Source: Apostichopus japonicus (Eukaryota; Echinodermata; Holothuroidea; Aspidochirotida; Stichopodidae). From it: a stretch of 64,000 nucleotides of DNA. Under the pieces are notes generated by a model that had not been told where the DNA came from, made no database searches, and was given only the letters and a program-made list of their open reading frames with translations. Shown in pieces: positions 12,213 through 23,401 of this stretch. Position 1 is the stretch's first letter, and every line of letters starts with the position of its first letter. The DNA lies in contig NC_092579.1 of NCBI RefSeq assembly GCF_037975245.1, positions 29,533,666 through 29,597,665 on the forward strand. Reading direction: 5' to 3'. The translations under genes and the position numbers were made by a program.

Positions 12213-12757
12213 CTTAAAGCAGCATTTTGCGTTTGGTTGCCGTTTTCCACTTTTTGACAAGTCCATCAAGTTTTTTACATATATATCAATCACAAAACAG
12301 CAAACTAAGATATTAGCCAAGTTTTTTCCCTGCCAAAAGCGTTAATTGGCGAGTAATTAAGGTCATTTGCAGAAAATGAGAAAAGTGTTCACCTACCCAT
12401 TACACATTTCATATTAATCACATACAGCTCCCCCAACCCACTTGTTTGAACTCAACCAATCAGAGCTCCCTGGTACAGCTGCCCTGGACAAACCTACACA
12501 AATCAAGCATGGTGTTGTATTACGTATTGGTCAATGACGTTCCTAGCTTTTAAATATTCATATTATGGGCGAGGTTTATTTCGATCCCAACGGAAATATC
12601 TTCGAGAAAAACTAAGTTGAAAGTTGTAAATTTTTCGGCTTTTATGCCACCATTTGAAGTAAGATTTGAATAGATAAGCTAGTTATGTATGTGGTTATGG
12701 CATCGAGGAATCAGTGAGGTTGAGAAAACCATAGAAAAGGACGCAAAATGCTGCTTT
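12213..12757. mobile_element. MITE with AAAGCAGCATTTTGCG termini
   Basis: The left end TTAAAGCAGCATTTTGCGTT (12213) and right end CGCAAAATGCTGCTTTA (ending about 12757) are inverted repeats of about 17 bp. Copy A lacks the segment, reading CAGATCTTTAAGGCCATG at about 2931. A TA target duplication fits, as in Tc1/mariner-like elements. No long ORF. Confidence 0.7.
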
Positions 12758-12792
12758 ATGTATGTATGTATGTATGTATATGTATATGTAAA
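12758..12792. repeat. TATG microsatellite beside the MITE
   Basis: Repeats of TATG/TATATG directly follow the right end of the MITE, whose target-side bases read TATG. Copy A has no such tract. Confidence 0.8.
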
Positions 12793-13794
12793 GCCAAGTT
12801 TACAATGGATCCCCAGCTCAGGATCAGATCTGACAAAGCAACAGACAACTCCCCCCCCCACCCCCTTGAACTATTTACTGTGGGGTATTAAAATTGGATC
12901 TGCTGACTTACTAAGATCCCTCAAGAGATCAAGAAACAGGAATTTATAAACTATCATGTCAACAGAACAGCTACTGTATGTCCTTGAATCTTTGGCTAAT
13001 AATTTGTTGAATAGTCACCACTCAACATTGTTTACAGTTAAAAAAAAAAAGAGGGAACTGATCTCAAGCGTGGTACTGATCTGCCATTAATCCTGGTCGC
13101 TCTCAAGCTCTAAATTAGGAGCTCTGATCTGGATCTGATATGCATAATTTACACAGGTAATACATCAGGATCTGATATCCTGAAGGGTCTGATCTCTGAT
13201 TTCCTTGTCTCAATTACACCACACTAGCTTTCAAATATCTCCTACAACTATAAGGGTGTAATTTATCTGAAAAAATGACATATAAACCAATTTTAGCAAA
13301 AACTAACTCTGTTGTAAGATAATTAGGTGAAAATTTTGAGGCGGAAAGGTCGAGTCATTATGATATATTATTAAGTCAAAATTGATAGAAATTAGTCAGT
13401 TGTTTGGGGTGAAAAGGCAACAGTTTGATACCAAAATCCAAAAGTTTGAGGTAGTAAGATTGTGTACTGAAAAGCCAAAATTCCCAGACAAGAAGCCACA
13501 ATTTTGACTGAGTAAATTACAGTTTTGACAAAGAACACTCAAACTGTGAGGTGAAAGGTCAAAATTTTGTGACAAAAGTCAAAAGTTGAGAATTTTTTTT
13601 CCCTACTGTAGGTCCTCAATTTAGCCACTGCATTGCTAAAACGATTAGTTCAAAATTATGCAAAGTTCTGTGGAGAATCCAGGAATTTAAGGATCCAAGA
13701 TTTGTTTTCTTGTCAGCACACAAAAATGGGTAAAAATTATGCCATCAATCTTGACCGGGATTCAATTCTGTAACAAATTCTGAAAATTGACACA

Positions 13795-13830
13795 AGTGTG
13801 GCAGTCATTAGTTGCTAGTACTGCCACACT
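13795..13830. other. Hairpin, copy-B counterpart of 3933-3967
   Basis: AGTGTGGCAGT pairs with ACTGCCACACT. The loop differs from that of copy A while the arms are unchanged. Confidence 0.55.
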
Positions 13831-16057
13831 CCAATTCTCCAACTATCTTAATGGGTTGACCATCTAAATGTTTCATCAATGGAGCACTTATATACTTACA
13901 ACAAGTGTCAATTAATCCATGTTCATAGACATGTTTAAGTTTTAATCATTTCATTGCAGCAATCATGTTTTTCTATGTTTACAACTTCAAAAAAAAAAAC
14001 TTACCCATGTACTTCCATCATGTTAGCAACTACAATGTTTACCAACAATCTCCTGGACTTTTCGCTCAGACACTTTTGGGCTCTGTATTCAGTTAAAACA
14101 GTGGCCCCACTTGCACTTTATTGAAGAACTGCCATTTGAAGAACTGCCCATCGAAGAACTGCCCTTTAATAAAGTGTAGGGAAAAAAATACAAGGATTCT
14201 TGAAAGTTGCAATGAACTACAGAGATTCATAATCAGAGCTTTCGTAACATAAATTAGTAAAGACCTTCATTCTTTTTATTTTAATATTAGTATTATTGTT
14301 TTCTAATGTCCTTTGAAATCCTAAATTGGATACCCAAAGACCATTCCAAATCCAGAGTTTGCCTCTGCAGGAGATCTTCCCAGCATCAAAACGTCAGTCC
14401 CACTTATTTGCCCACCAAATCCATTCATAGTTTACATTGGTGACGCCCATCCCCCTCCCCCCCCCCCACCCCACCTAAACCCATCATGTTCAAGGCTACA
14501 TCAATTTGTTAGGTTATTAACTGTTCAGAATCTTGCAAGTTAATAGAAAATTTGAAACATCTCAAAAGTAATATTTCTGTTCAGTCAAGATGTCAAACCC
14601 CAAATCCAACACCAATGTATGCGGCTTCTTGAGTTGTTCCCTGCTATATCCAAAGTCTTTGGGAGCAATGTGGATTCAAGCATTATCAATAAATACAATA
14701 CATTTTCACAAAGATTGTTACATGCTAAGGAGGATGCCAAAACTTGCTAATTTGAGCAAATGTTTTGCCAAGTTTCAGGTTTCCAATGAATGGTATAAAG
14801 CCCTCAACAGTAAAAGAAATGTTAAAATGTGATTACCTCAGCTGCCTCATTTGTTGTTGCTTGTAATCCCTTAATCTTTTCATGGGAGGTGCAGAACTGG
14901 TGGAGGGATATTAACATGATCTTGAGTATCATCTTCCTCAGAAATTACATCAGTATCTGAATTGCTGTCTATTTTAACCCTTGCAGCTGCTGGAGATACT
15001 AAAGGAAAGAAAATCTGCTGTTAAGCACATAGCTAGAGTTAGGTGAACACATTTCTTGTAATGAATAGGAATGTGCATTTTCGAACAATCCATGAACTGA
15101 TAAACGGTCAAATTTTCAATCGGTTAACCAGTAATCAATCCTACAACCACACAAAAAAAGGCAATTAATGTAACATGTTGATTTCAAACTTCACAGAACT
15201 AGTCATAAGAACCAGACATTAAAACTGCCCAGCGCTGCTTCCCCTTAGTTGCAATTAAGCCTTATCTGTTTTGCTGTACTTGCATATATACCCTCACTAA
15301 ATGAGACATTTCTTTAAATCTTCTATGTTTTACGTGTGGGAATCGCCTAAATTATGGAAAAAACAATACAAAGCTGATGAACTGCAGTCAAAATTAAAAG
15401 TTCAACCCTTGTTATCTTGACCATATGATTGTGACTGCCACTGTATAAAATATGCTTACACACTACTCACAATGTGGTATGAAAACTGAACAAAATTCCC
15501 AATTTGAAATGCTGGGGATCAAGGAGCCAATCTGAGGTTTTATCCACCAAACGAGGCAAAAACACCAAAAAATGTCACTTTTGAGGGACCTCTGGGATCT
15601 TCTCTGTGAAGAAAGGTATAGGATTATTCCTTCTTAAAGGTCAAGTGACACGTAACAGATTTCCTTCAAACTTGCACAAATTGAAAAGCTACATATCAAA
15701 ACCCTATATTCCAAATTTGGAGTTCCACAATTGTTTCTTTGCTGTTTTAATTAAGTTAATAACCAAGCTAATTCCGAAACTTAATGACGTCACGGGGGGA
15801 ACCGCCAATGTTACCAAAACTAAGTATGCCTAATATGCTAACCGAGATCAAAGCCGTAAACAAAACGTCACGAACAGTAAACAAAATATCAGATGAGAAT
15901 GGGTGCACAACAGTACAAGAAAGTTTCGTGTTCGTCAACACTGTATACAGCGATAGCTTAGTACCAGTGCACTCAGCCAGCCTAGCTGCCTATAAGTAAA
16001 GATTGGCTTGGACCTTCGAGCGAATCTTATGTGTGCAGTGCGCCCTTCACCAGTTAA

Positions 16058-18581
16058 AGTTTCGATTCCTATCGCCTATCCGCGCAACTTGGACTTGGAA
16101 CACCAACAGCTCGCCGTCTACAAGACAATGCCGTTCCTTCTCTATTTGGAGAAAGTATCTTCAAATCTCGAGGAGATATAGAAACAAGTAGACCAGTAGT
16201 TGCGAAGCTGGATCGGAAAAGAGTAAGTGTATTTTCTGGCCTAGGCCTACTACAACAATGACTAACTTGGTATTATTACTATCTTACAGTAGCCTGATTC
16301 TTATAATTTCGTTCAGTTAGTTAGGTCCTAAATTAGGTACGGCGACGATGAAGTTAGGCGTAGGCTAGGGCTATATTAACTTTCATTTGTGGTACATCAT
16401 GAAAAAATCCAGAATAACAAGCATAAGATGTTTACATGTCATTTTGCCCAATATTATAATGTGCTCCCACCTATCTATATACTCAAGAGTCATAGCTCAT
16501 ATGTTTCACAGTAAATGACATCCTTATATTTTGCCATTTTTGTTGGTAGGGCTGCAATTTTTGTTGCAAGAGAAAACGCTTGTGACAGGTACTTTCAAAC
16601 ATATCAAACTGCTTTCTTAAATGAACTTTCATAACTTCCTTGTTATTTTCTTTCCCAATTTTCAATACTTAGATTAATCTAGAAGCTGTTCCCTAACCAA
16701 CTGCAGTGAAAATAAAGGCAGGATTCTGCAGAATGTACATCTCCATCTAAAGGTAGCATGATCTTATAGACATGTGCTTGATATTACCGAAAAACAGTTG
16801 GGAAATGGGGGAGGGGAGGGTGGTGACAGGCATTAAAGATTTAAGTAGTCAGTTTTGAACGGGATACAAGGAATCTCCACCAGTAAAACATTGAGGCATG
16901 TATATGGGGAGGGGGGCAAGCTACCAGACAAAAAGGAGGCAGGGGGGTTGGGGGAGAAAATGTGGTAGAGAAGTGTAAGCTAGGGTAATACAAGCAAGAA
17001 TGGAAAACTTTCATACATCTATAGAGTATTCTATAGCAGAAGTGAGTACAGGGGCCAAAATTTTAGAAACAGTACTCGTTAAAAGCAAAATAGCAATCAA
17101 AACTGCACATCGGGCAGGCTGACTAGGGGATAATATACATTGTATTTTATCCATCATATCCGCCTGCCTGACGAGAGTGGTTGAGGAGGCTATACCTGAT
17201 GGCTTCACAGGAAAATATAAAGGCTACAGCTATAGTTACTGAGAGAAGGGAGATTACATTGTAGTTATACTATATGAAACCAAGCTGAAGTCATTTGCAA
17301 TGCTCATGGTGTGAGTGGCCCATATTTTTGCAGCCACATAAAGCAGGAGGATATGCTCTCCTTCAGAAAAGATAAGTGAACCATCTAGGCAGCTGACCCC
17401 TGTCCAAGAGCAGCCTATACTGTATGTGTGTGGTATAATAAGCGTTTATTCTAATTTTCAGTGAATGTAACACATGTAGAAGTCCAGTGTTCACTGGTCC
17501 CCCTACCACCATTGAAGTTGCTGACTGGACCAACAGAGACAAGAACACCATCAAAGCAACCAGGGCCATCTCACAGTGGCGATGATGGTCCGTCTGCTGC
17601 TGTGGCATCCATATCAGGATACACCGAAAAACCGCCAGGTAGTCTGGACTACACTCCATCTGTTAACTCATCTGAACATGACAAAGATGACCCTTCAAGG
17701 TAATTTTCAAGATTGATAGTAGATTAGTCTGGAAAATCAATTGGTGCCATAACTTTCTGGAAAGAGGATCATTATTAATTTTGACACCAACACTGTGGGG
17801 CAGTCTGGAATGTGTGGTGAGGCCATCAGTCTTTACTTCAATTAGCATATACATACTGTATCTGGTAGAGTTGTCACAGCTGTATGTGAACAAGAAATAA
17901 AGGCACAAACAAGTAGTTGGATTTTACAGAGTATATTATATCTTAACTTGGCTGGATATCTGCTACTGAATACAAATGGTGAAAGTTGCATCTTATACAC
18001 TCTTTTACCATGGATTACAAGGGGATGGGACAGGATGTTACTCTGTCCACATGTTTACTTTACTACATAAACAGTGGTTAAGCTACTGAGACAATGACCA
18101 CACATCCTGCTGAAGATTACATAATCCATAATATTAGGTGCACAAACAGGTGTAGGGTTTTTGTTGTAATCAGTAAAAAATATATTGGAATTGTTCAGGC
18201 ACAAGTTGTCAGGTAAAACCTGACCCATGTATCCACACGAATTGAGGTGTACTCAGCTGTCGCCTTAGTTGGGCATCCAAAGACTTGACCGACAACTGTG
18301 CCATGCCTATTGACCGAAATGGAGTGATTGGAATGCCTCTATCTAAATGGTATGTTTTTATGAACTATTATTATATTATTCTTCATATCTTTACTATTCT
18401 ACAGATTATGTATGGGAACTTCTTGACTGCTTGCAACAACTTCTGCAGAAGTGGAACTCTGGGAGAGGAGTGTCCTGTTCCTGTCAGAAAAGAGCCCCCA
18501 CCCCTTGCAAGCTCCTATGTTCATCCGAACAATGAGGATGCCATAAAACAACACCGAAGCAGATTTCAAAAGCTTTGCTGA
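16058..18581 (+). pseudogene. THAP/Kolobok-like transposase, degenerate
   Basis: Three exon remnants on the plus strand. The first (about 16058-16222, donor AGA|GTAAGT) reads FDSYRLSAQLGLGTPTARRL then QDNAVPSLFGES; the terminal LGL..RRL..AVPSLF matches the conserved AVPxxF end of THAP DNA-binding domains. The second (17462-17699, acceptor tttcag, donor AAG|GTAATT) is a Ser/Pro-rich linker ending SSEHDKDDPSR. The third (from 18405, acceptor tctacag) reads DYVWELLDCLQQLLQKW and, after a frame change, PPPLASSYVHPNNEDAIKQH, resembling the C-terminus of Kolobok-type transposases. The zinc-binding N-terminus of THAP and the central catalytic exons were not found, and a TAA lies just upstream of FDSY. 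Family assignment is from remembered patterns. Confidence 0.6.
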
Positions 18582-19440
18582 AGTACTGTAGTTGATGGCC
18601 TCCCAAGTTCTAATTTTGTTTCATTGTAGTGGGGAGCAATCGACTCTGTGAATCGTCTGTTCACATGGTGTATGGCACAGCTGCAGAGCAGTGTTAATTA
18701 ACAGGTCGCTACCAGCCTTTAGGGAAGTTGCTAAAGTTTTACATTCAAGTTTTACTTACATCTGGTTTCCATTGTAACTAACTATTAGTAATGATAACAT
18801 TATATTTAAAAAAAAGTTCCAATGACAAGTATTCCTTTCTAGAGAGCTTAGACTTCATAAATGTAAATTTCATGCTGACTTAAGGCTATTTGTATGCAAC
18901 TTTGGTGTTTCAAACATGTTGCCAATTTTTTGTTTTTCTCGAAAAGAATTGACAGAAATTTGCTGTTTGTTCCCCCGCATGGGATAAAATATGATTTTTT
19001 TTATCTCATTTATGATCAAGTAACCTTGATATTCCATGGATAAATGAACAATTTCAGAATGATTCTCATTACAATTTTATTAAAATGAAAGCCTAAGCTC
19101 TCCAGATCCCATTGACATAGTGGTTTAGGGTACTTAATTCAAACTATTTTTCTATTTTAACCTAGTATATTTGAGATTTCAATCATCCAGATTTTGTTGG
19201 CAGGCTACTAGAAGTGACAGCTTTGCTTACAAGAGAGAATACATACAAAAACTTAACTTGAGTTTTTATTATTTATTACTGTTATGTACTTCCCAAACTT
19301 GAAAATGTAAAATTTCATCCAAGATTGTAGTTAATACCATGAACCAGAAAAATGTAAGCTGGAATTCCAAAATGTTCACCATTCAGCCACAAAACAGACA
19401 GCACTGAACCCTGTTTCTATAAAACTTTGCAGAAATGATA

Positions 19441-21284
19441 CTATGACTTGGCATAAACAGTCCACATTCTCAGTCTTGATAATTTAAATCCTTCATACTG
19501 TTCAGATGGTAAAGCTTCTCTAATCCTCCTTACTGCATAGGATGGGAGAACAACACAAAACTCCTTCCCTAAAAACTGCTAGCTCATCCGTGCAAGTTGT
19601 CTGTATGCTGTGTGTCTGTATTTCCTGTAAAATAATCATATGAAAACCAGCTATAAAAGATGAAGACACACAAAAGCTTGGTAGCCATCTGGGGACGTCA
19701 ATTTTAAAATAAATTTCTATATGATTTCCAGAATTTGCTTGGCCCCTAAATCTGCCTCCCCTAAAGTAAGCCTAGCTATGCCATTTATACAAACTGATCA
19801 TTGTCATCATCTCGGGGACTAAAATTTGTAAATGGATCGTGCACAAGCATGGTGGACATTTTTTTTGTGGCATTTGGTTCCATGGCTCAGTGTTAATGAT
19901 TACTATGTCAGTCAGCATGATAAGGGTTAACCTCAAGGGCATTACACCAGTTTTTGGTCAAAATGACCTAATCAGAAGCAGGTTTTGAACATGGTGCACA
20001 AATTTTCTTGATCAAATCTATATCTTAATGTTATTCCTTTCACAACGAAACAAAACTAAACTATGAATACACCCTCTGTATTGTTACATCTTTCAACAGC
20101 AGGTCAGAGCAATGAATAAAGGTATACAACAAAAATAATGTATTCTATACTTACTCTTGGATCCTGTTTTCCTGTGCACGTCCACCATACTGTTGACGGT
20201 ACATATAGTAGGCTGTCTGAAGAAACAATGGGTTCAGGCACATAGCTTCAAAACCTGGGTGTAAGGTGATGCATGCAGCACCTTCTTCATCCATCACAGT
20301 CCTTATCTATTTCGCTGCAGCATCTACACTCCCTTGCTGTAGGCATCACAGCACATTGGCCACAATGACACCTGTAAACAATACAAACCAGTTCAAATAA
20401 TAAAGAGCCAATTCAATGACTTCATACCAACCTCAATTATTGGGGCATACTGTACTAACATCATGTCAAAATAGAAAAGGGGCACCTCTGAAGGGCAATC
20501 TACTGTTGAAGCTCCTTACAAGTAACATCACTAGTAAGGAAGGGGTAGCCTCTTCTTAGAAGTCTTGCCTCTGTTGGGACAATGCTGCAAAGGAAAATAA
20601 AACAGGCCGATATTGCCTCGTTTCCAACTCTTTCCCACTTCTGAATCCATTCCCTAGATTGAGAAAATCTGGTTATGAAATTAGCTCAAGCGGAAATGAC
20701 AAAAAGCTGGTGTGAGGTGCCACCTTCTCCCTCCCCCCCCCCACCCTTTCCCTGATTTGTGGTAACTTCACTAATTTGCCACTAGGCCTACAACTGCTAG
20801 GAAATTAATAATAGGCCACCTCTGAATTTGTTGTGCACTCTTCCAATTGGCTCCTTCAATCTACTAACCAAATGAAACATGTCTGTGTGACATGTTCCTG
20901 GGACATGTGCTGCCACAACTTTTAAGGAAAATAGTAACTTCCTTAACTTTACTCGACCGCACATTCATGTTAATTTTGCTGCCCCATCAACAAATTGGCT
21001 AGCTAAGTGTATGAGCAAAGTTAGGAAACATTTATCGGTTCTAGGCCTAACTAGTGACACAACTATCCTTTATAAAGTATAGTACGCTTGGCGTAACGTT
21101 ACCGTTATATTCCGTCAAGACGATCAATTTCGACATCGCTGTCCGATCCCGCTTCCTCTTCGCTGGTCTCCGGTTCGAACATATAGGGAAAAACTTCCCC
21201 ACGATCGTCCACCATGTCCTCCATTTCCCTTACTTCTTCGCCGTTGCTATCTAAATACTGTGTGTCAATGCCACCGGCAGCCAT
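19441..21284 (-). pseudogene. P2X7 intracellular (ballast) domain-like gene, degenerate
   Basis: Three minus-strand exons with matching phases. Exon 1 (21284-21103) starts MAAGGIDTQYLDSNGEEVRE and contains PYMFEPETSEEE, a typical N-terminal motif of this family. Exon 2 (20371-20155) has the zinc-ligand cysteines CHCGQCAVMPTARECRCC, then CITLHPGFEAM and CLNPLFLQTAYYMYRQQYG. Exon 3 (19624-19441) has KYRHTAYRQLARM and VVLPSYAVRRIREALPS and ends in TAG. There are no P2X channel segments, so this is a stand-alone domain of about 194 codons. Lesions: a TAA at the exon 1/2 junction, one extra base in exon 2 between CCSEID and the TVMDEE frame, a Ser for the conserved Cys and TAG for Trp in the usual RxCW motif. 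It lies wholly inside the transposon, convergent to the transposase. Protein role is unproven. Confidence 0.85.
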
Positions 21285-22074
21285 TTCGCGATGTGTATAA
21301 GCTATGCTGTGCTGTGTATATATGCGTACTACAGTGCGTGTATAGAAACTGTATGTGGTAGCAATATCGTATGCGACGATATCATTCACTTTCGACTTGG
21401 TAAACAAATGACGTCATTTGTTTTCGGCTTTCCCTGAACGAGTCAATCTAGCCGATTTTTGCGGAGTTTTTTGTTGCTTGATAGGAAGAAAATGCAAGGA
21501 ATTTATGAAAAAAGAAGTCAATGGATGTTTTGTTCGATATCTTATGTATCAATTTGTGATTTTTCATCTTAATCCAAATCTTAACTTTCTTGTAACAGAC
21601 TGCTGAAAAAGGTAATATTTTCGAGAAGTTTGAGATTTCTCCATACCCAATGCACTGCGCAGAACATATACAGTTTGCACTCTTCTGCGCTCCCCCCCGT
21701 GACGTCACTGAATCTATTACGTAATAGTACTTTTTACCGATTTCTACCCCTTTGGAGACGGAAAAAAATCGCGGTGTTGGGTTTTTGTTAATGTAAGAAT
21801 TGTTAAGTTTAATATTATGCAAAGTCAAGTTTACGTGTCGCTTGACCTTTAAGGAAATGTTGTCAGAGATCCCATGTCCACACTAACTTACATACATTAC
21901 AGACTAACTTACATACATTACAGACTAACTTACATACATTACAGACTAACTTACATACATTACACACTAACTTACATACATTACACACTAACTTACATAC
22001 ATTGGGAACACATCTGGTAATTCATGTCAGCAGAGTATGTTGCGTTGTCTGGAGCTTCCTTATTTGCCACTTAC

Positions 22075-22224
22075 CCCACTTTTCACCTCCAAGTCTCTTT
22101 AACACCACGATGGCTGTGTTTGGCTCCATTGCAAAGAGAGGTACAAGAGAATCTTCACCAATCTCTGATCCATTCTCTTAATCCACAAGTACCACATCTT
22201 CAGCAATTTTGAATTTCTTCTTTG
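22075..22224 (-). pseudogene. CIDE-N-like exon, copy B
   Basis: The same 150-base exon as in copy A, with acceptor (gatacag) and donor (G|GTAAGTGG) kept. It reads KKFKIAEDVVLVD, stop, ENGSEIGEDSLVPLFAME, then PNTAIVVLKRLGGEKW. The TAA falls at the same codon as in copy A, so it predates the duplication or was spread by gene conversion. The rest of the domain is open. Confidence 0.7.
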
Positions 22225-22744
22225 CTGTATCATTAATGAAAGAAAATAGAATAAACCAGCAAGTGCCATACTTTTGATTTAGTCATGCATATATTCATTA
22301 GGTCTATCTTGTTAGGAATTAGCCCTGATATAGGTCTGTACGCATTAAACTTAACAGCCCTTGACCTTGTATCATTAAGTTTACTCCCTTAAGCTGGCCT
22401 GCACAGAGAGCGTTATGTCTAACTCATGCTCAAAGTCATTTTTCTCAGCAAATTGCATGTTTGCAAGATAGTGAATACAAACAGAAACATAGTGACAAAG
22501 AGTTGGGGCTTCATTTGTCTGAACTTGTAATTCAAATGGTGACCAACTGCTGGTTTATTATGAATTTGCCCTAATGAGGCAATTAGCCAACATTTAATGG
22601 TAATAAAACTACCATGTACTATGTAGACTGCAATACTTTCACCCTACACATGCCTTACAGAAAAAGCCTACAGTAAAATCACATAGACCTGCTGTAAGTG
22701 TTTTCCTTTGGAAATCAAGATTGAAAATGTAAATATGCAATGAA

Positions 22745-23395
22745 GTGCTTCAAAATTATCTACTTTTTGCCTTTCTAAGCATGTATGCTAGATATATGCT
22801 TCCAAAGTTGGCCAAAACCAACATAACAAACAAGCTTTTCATAGATTCTTTTAATCTAAGATATGTAGTCTGTCATCATTTGGCAATATTGGAAACCATA
22901 TAAGGCCTATCACATATTTGGTCTTTGTGTAGGCTAGTGTTGATTAGTGAGGGATGCAAACTACTAGGCATGAAATTTGCCCTATGGCTTTCCAGTGTAA
23001 CAAAGACATTTAAGCCTAGAAGCCAATAGTACTAATGATAAAAAGTCTATTCGTGAACACAGAGATGATTAGACATGCTCATCAGCAAGAGATTCAATGC
23101 AACTTATTTATTATGTCTTTTGACAGCAGCTTATTGCAGCACGAAACGATTGAGAACCCACCTCAAAATTATGTTGCCTGCATTATAATCAGTGTGATGA
23201 TGAGTGTGAGGCTACTTTAAGGGCCTTGGTCTAGTCTTGTTGGTGGCCAATAGAACTGTAGGCCCTATTTACAGTAGGGCGTCCTTATTAAGTTAAACTA
23301 GCTGGGGCATTTTTTTCCCGGCAAGGAAGGTATCATTTCCCTCGAACCATATGGCTTTTTGGCGATTTAAAACAACTTGCGCCTTTAAGACCAGT
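22745..23395. other. Intergenic sequence, no recognised gene
   Basis: No coding motif, tRNA or clear repeat is evident. It lies beyond the recognisable end of duplication copy B. Confidence 0.35.
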
Positions 23396-23401
23396 GCTAA
23401 T

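Larger units (their letters stand above)
15638..21848. mobile_element. 6.2-kb Kolobok-like DNA transposon flanked by TTAA
   Basis: The left end reads TTAA then AGGTCAAGTGACACGTAA; the right end is its inverted counterpart TTACGTGTCGCTTGACCT followed by TTAA. About 145 bp inside both ends is a shared block, TGACGTCACGGGGGG, in inverted orientation. Copy A carries the related unoccupied site (TTCCTTCCTAGGTAAATG near 6179). TTAA duplications are typical of Kolobok and piggyBac elements. The internal plus-strand exons look like a THAP-containing Kolobok-type transposase, which favours Kolobok. The minus strand carries a P2X7 intracellular-domain-like gene. Both genes are broken, so the copy is immobile unless helped in trans. 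Confidence 0.82.
8293..22224 (-). pseudogene. CIDE-N-domain multi-exon gene, copy B, degenerate
   Basis: Minus-strand exons in order: 22224-22075 (CIDE-N-like), 14998-14837 (DSNSDTDVISEEDDTQDHVN then MKRLRDYKQQQMRQL), 11692-11599 (KVTKRKYAVGIVNLFENLKD), 9302-9149 (IEQDFRLLFPEEYPKPLEQW), 8833-about 8693 (LTEQHQLSSHVEYKWEVFIA) and 8473-8293 (QPWTYKLECQNCQGLKQW). Splice sites match copy A. Damage includes the shared TAA in the CIDE-N exon, a one-base deletion in the acidic exon, and CAG-TAA-TTT in the EQDF exon, at a different codon from the stop in copy A. The first intron carries the 6.2-kb transposon. Because nonsense changes differ between copies, at least part of the decay followed the duplication. 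Confidence 0.7.
8238..22740. repeat. Tandem segmental duplication, copy B (interrupted)
   Basis: Direct-orientation counterpart of 868-7910. Homologous blocks run from about 8238 to 15517 and resume from 21853 to about 22740, matching A up to its GTGTTTTCCTTT..AAATCAAGATTGA segment. Extra sequence in B includes the hAT-like element 9337-10113, the stretch 10130-11550, the MITE near 12213-12757 and the 6.2-kb TTAA-flanked element 15638-21848. About 110 bp at 15518-15630 has no counterpart in A: either a separate insertion in B or a deletion in A. Confidence 0.88.

Noticed and set aside
21448-21828. 126-codon minus-strand frame
   Set aside because: It lies in the terminal region of the transposon across its TGACGTCACGGGGGG block, has no motif, and overlaps no splice-supported exon.
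15638-21848. piggyBac element
   Set aside because: TTAA duplication fits, but the termini lack the usual piggyBac start and the exons look THAP/Kolobok-like. Not fully excluded.
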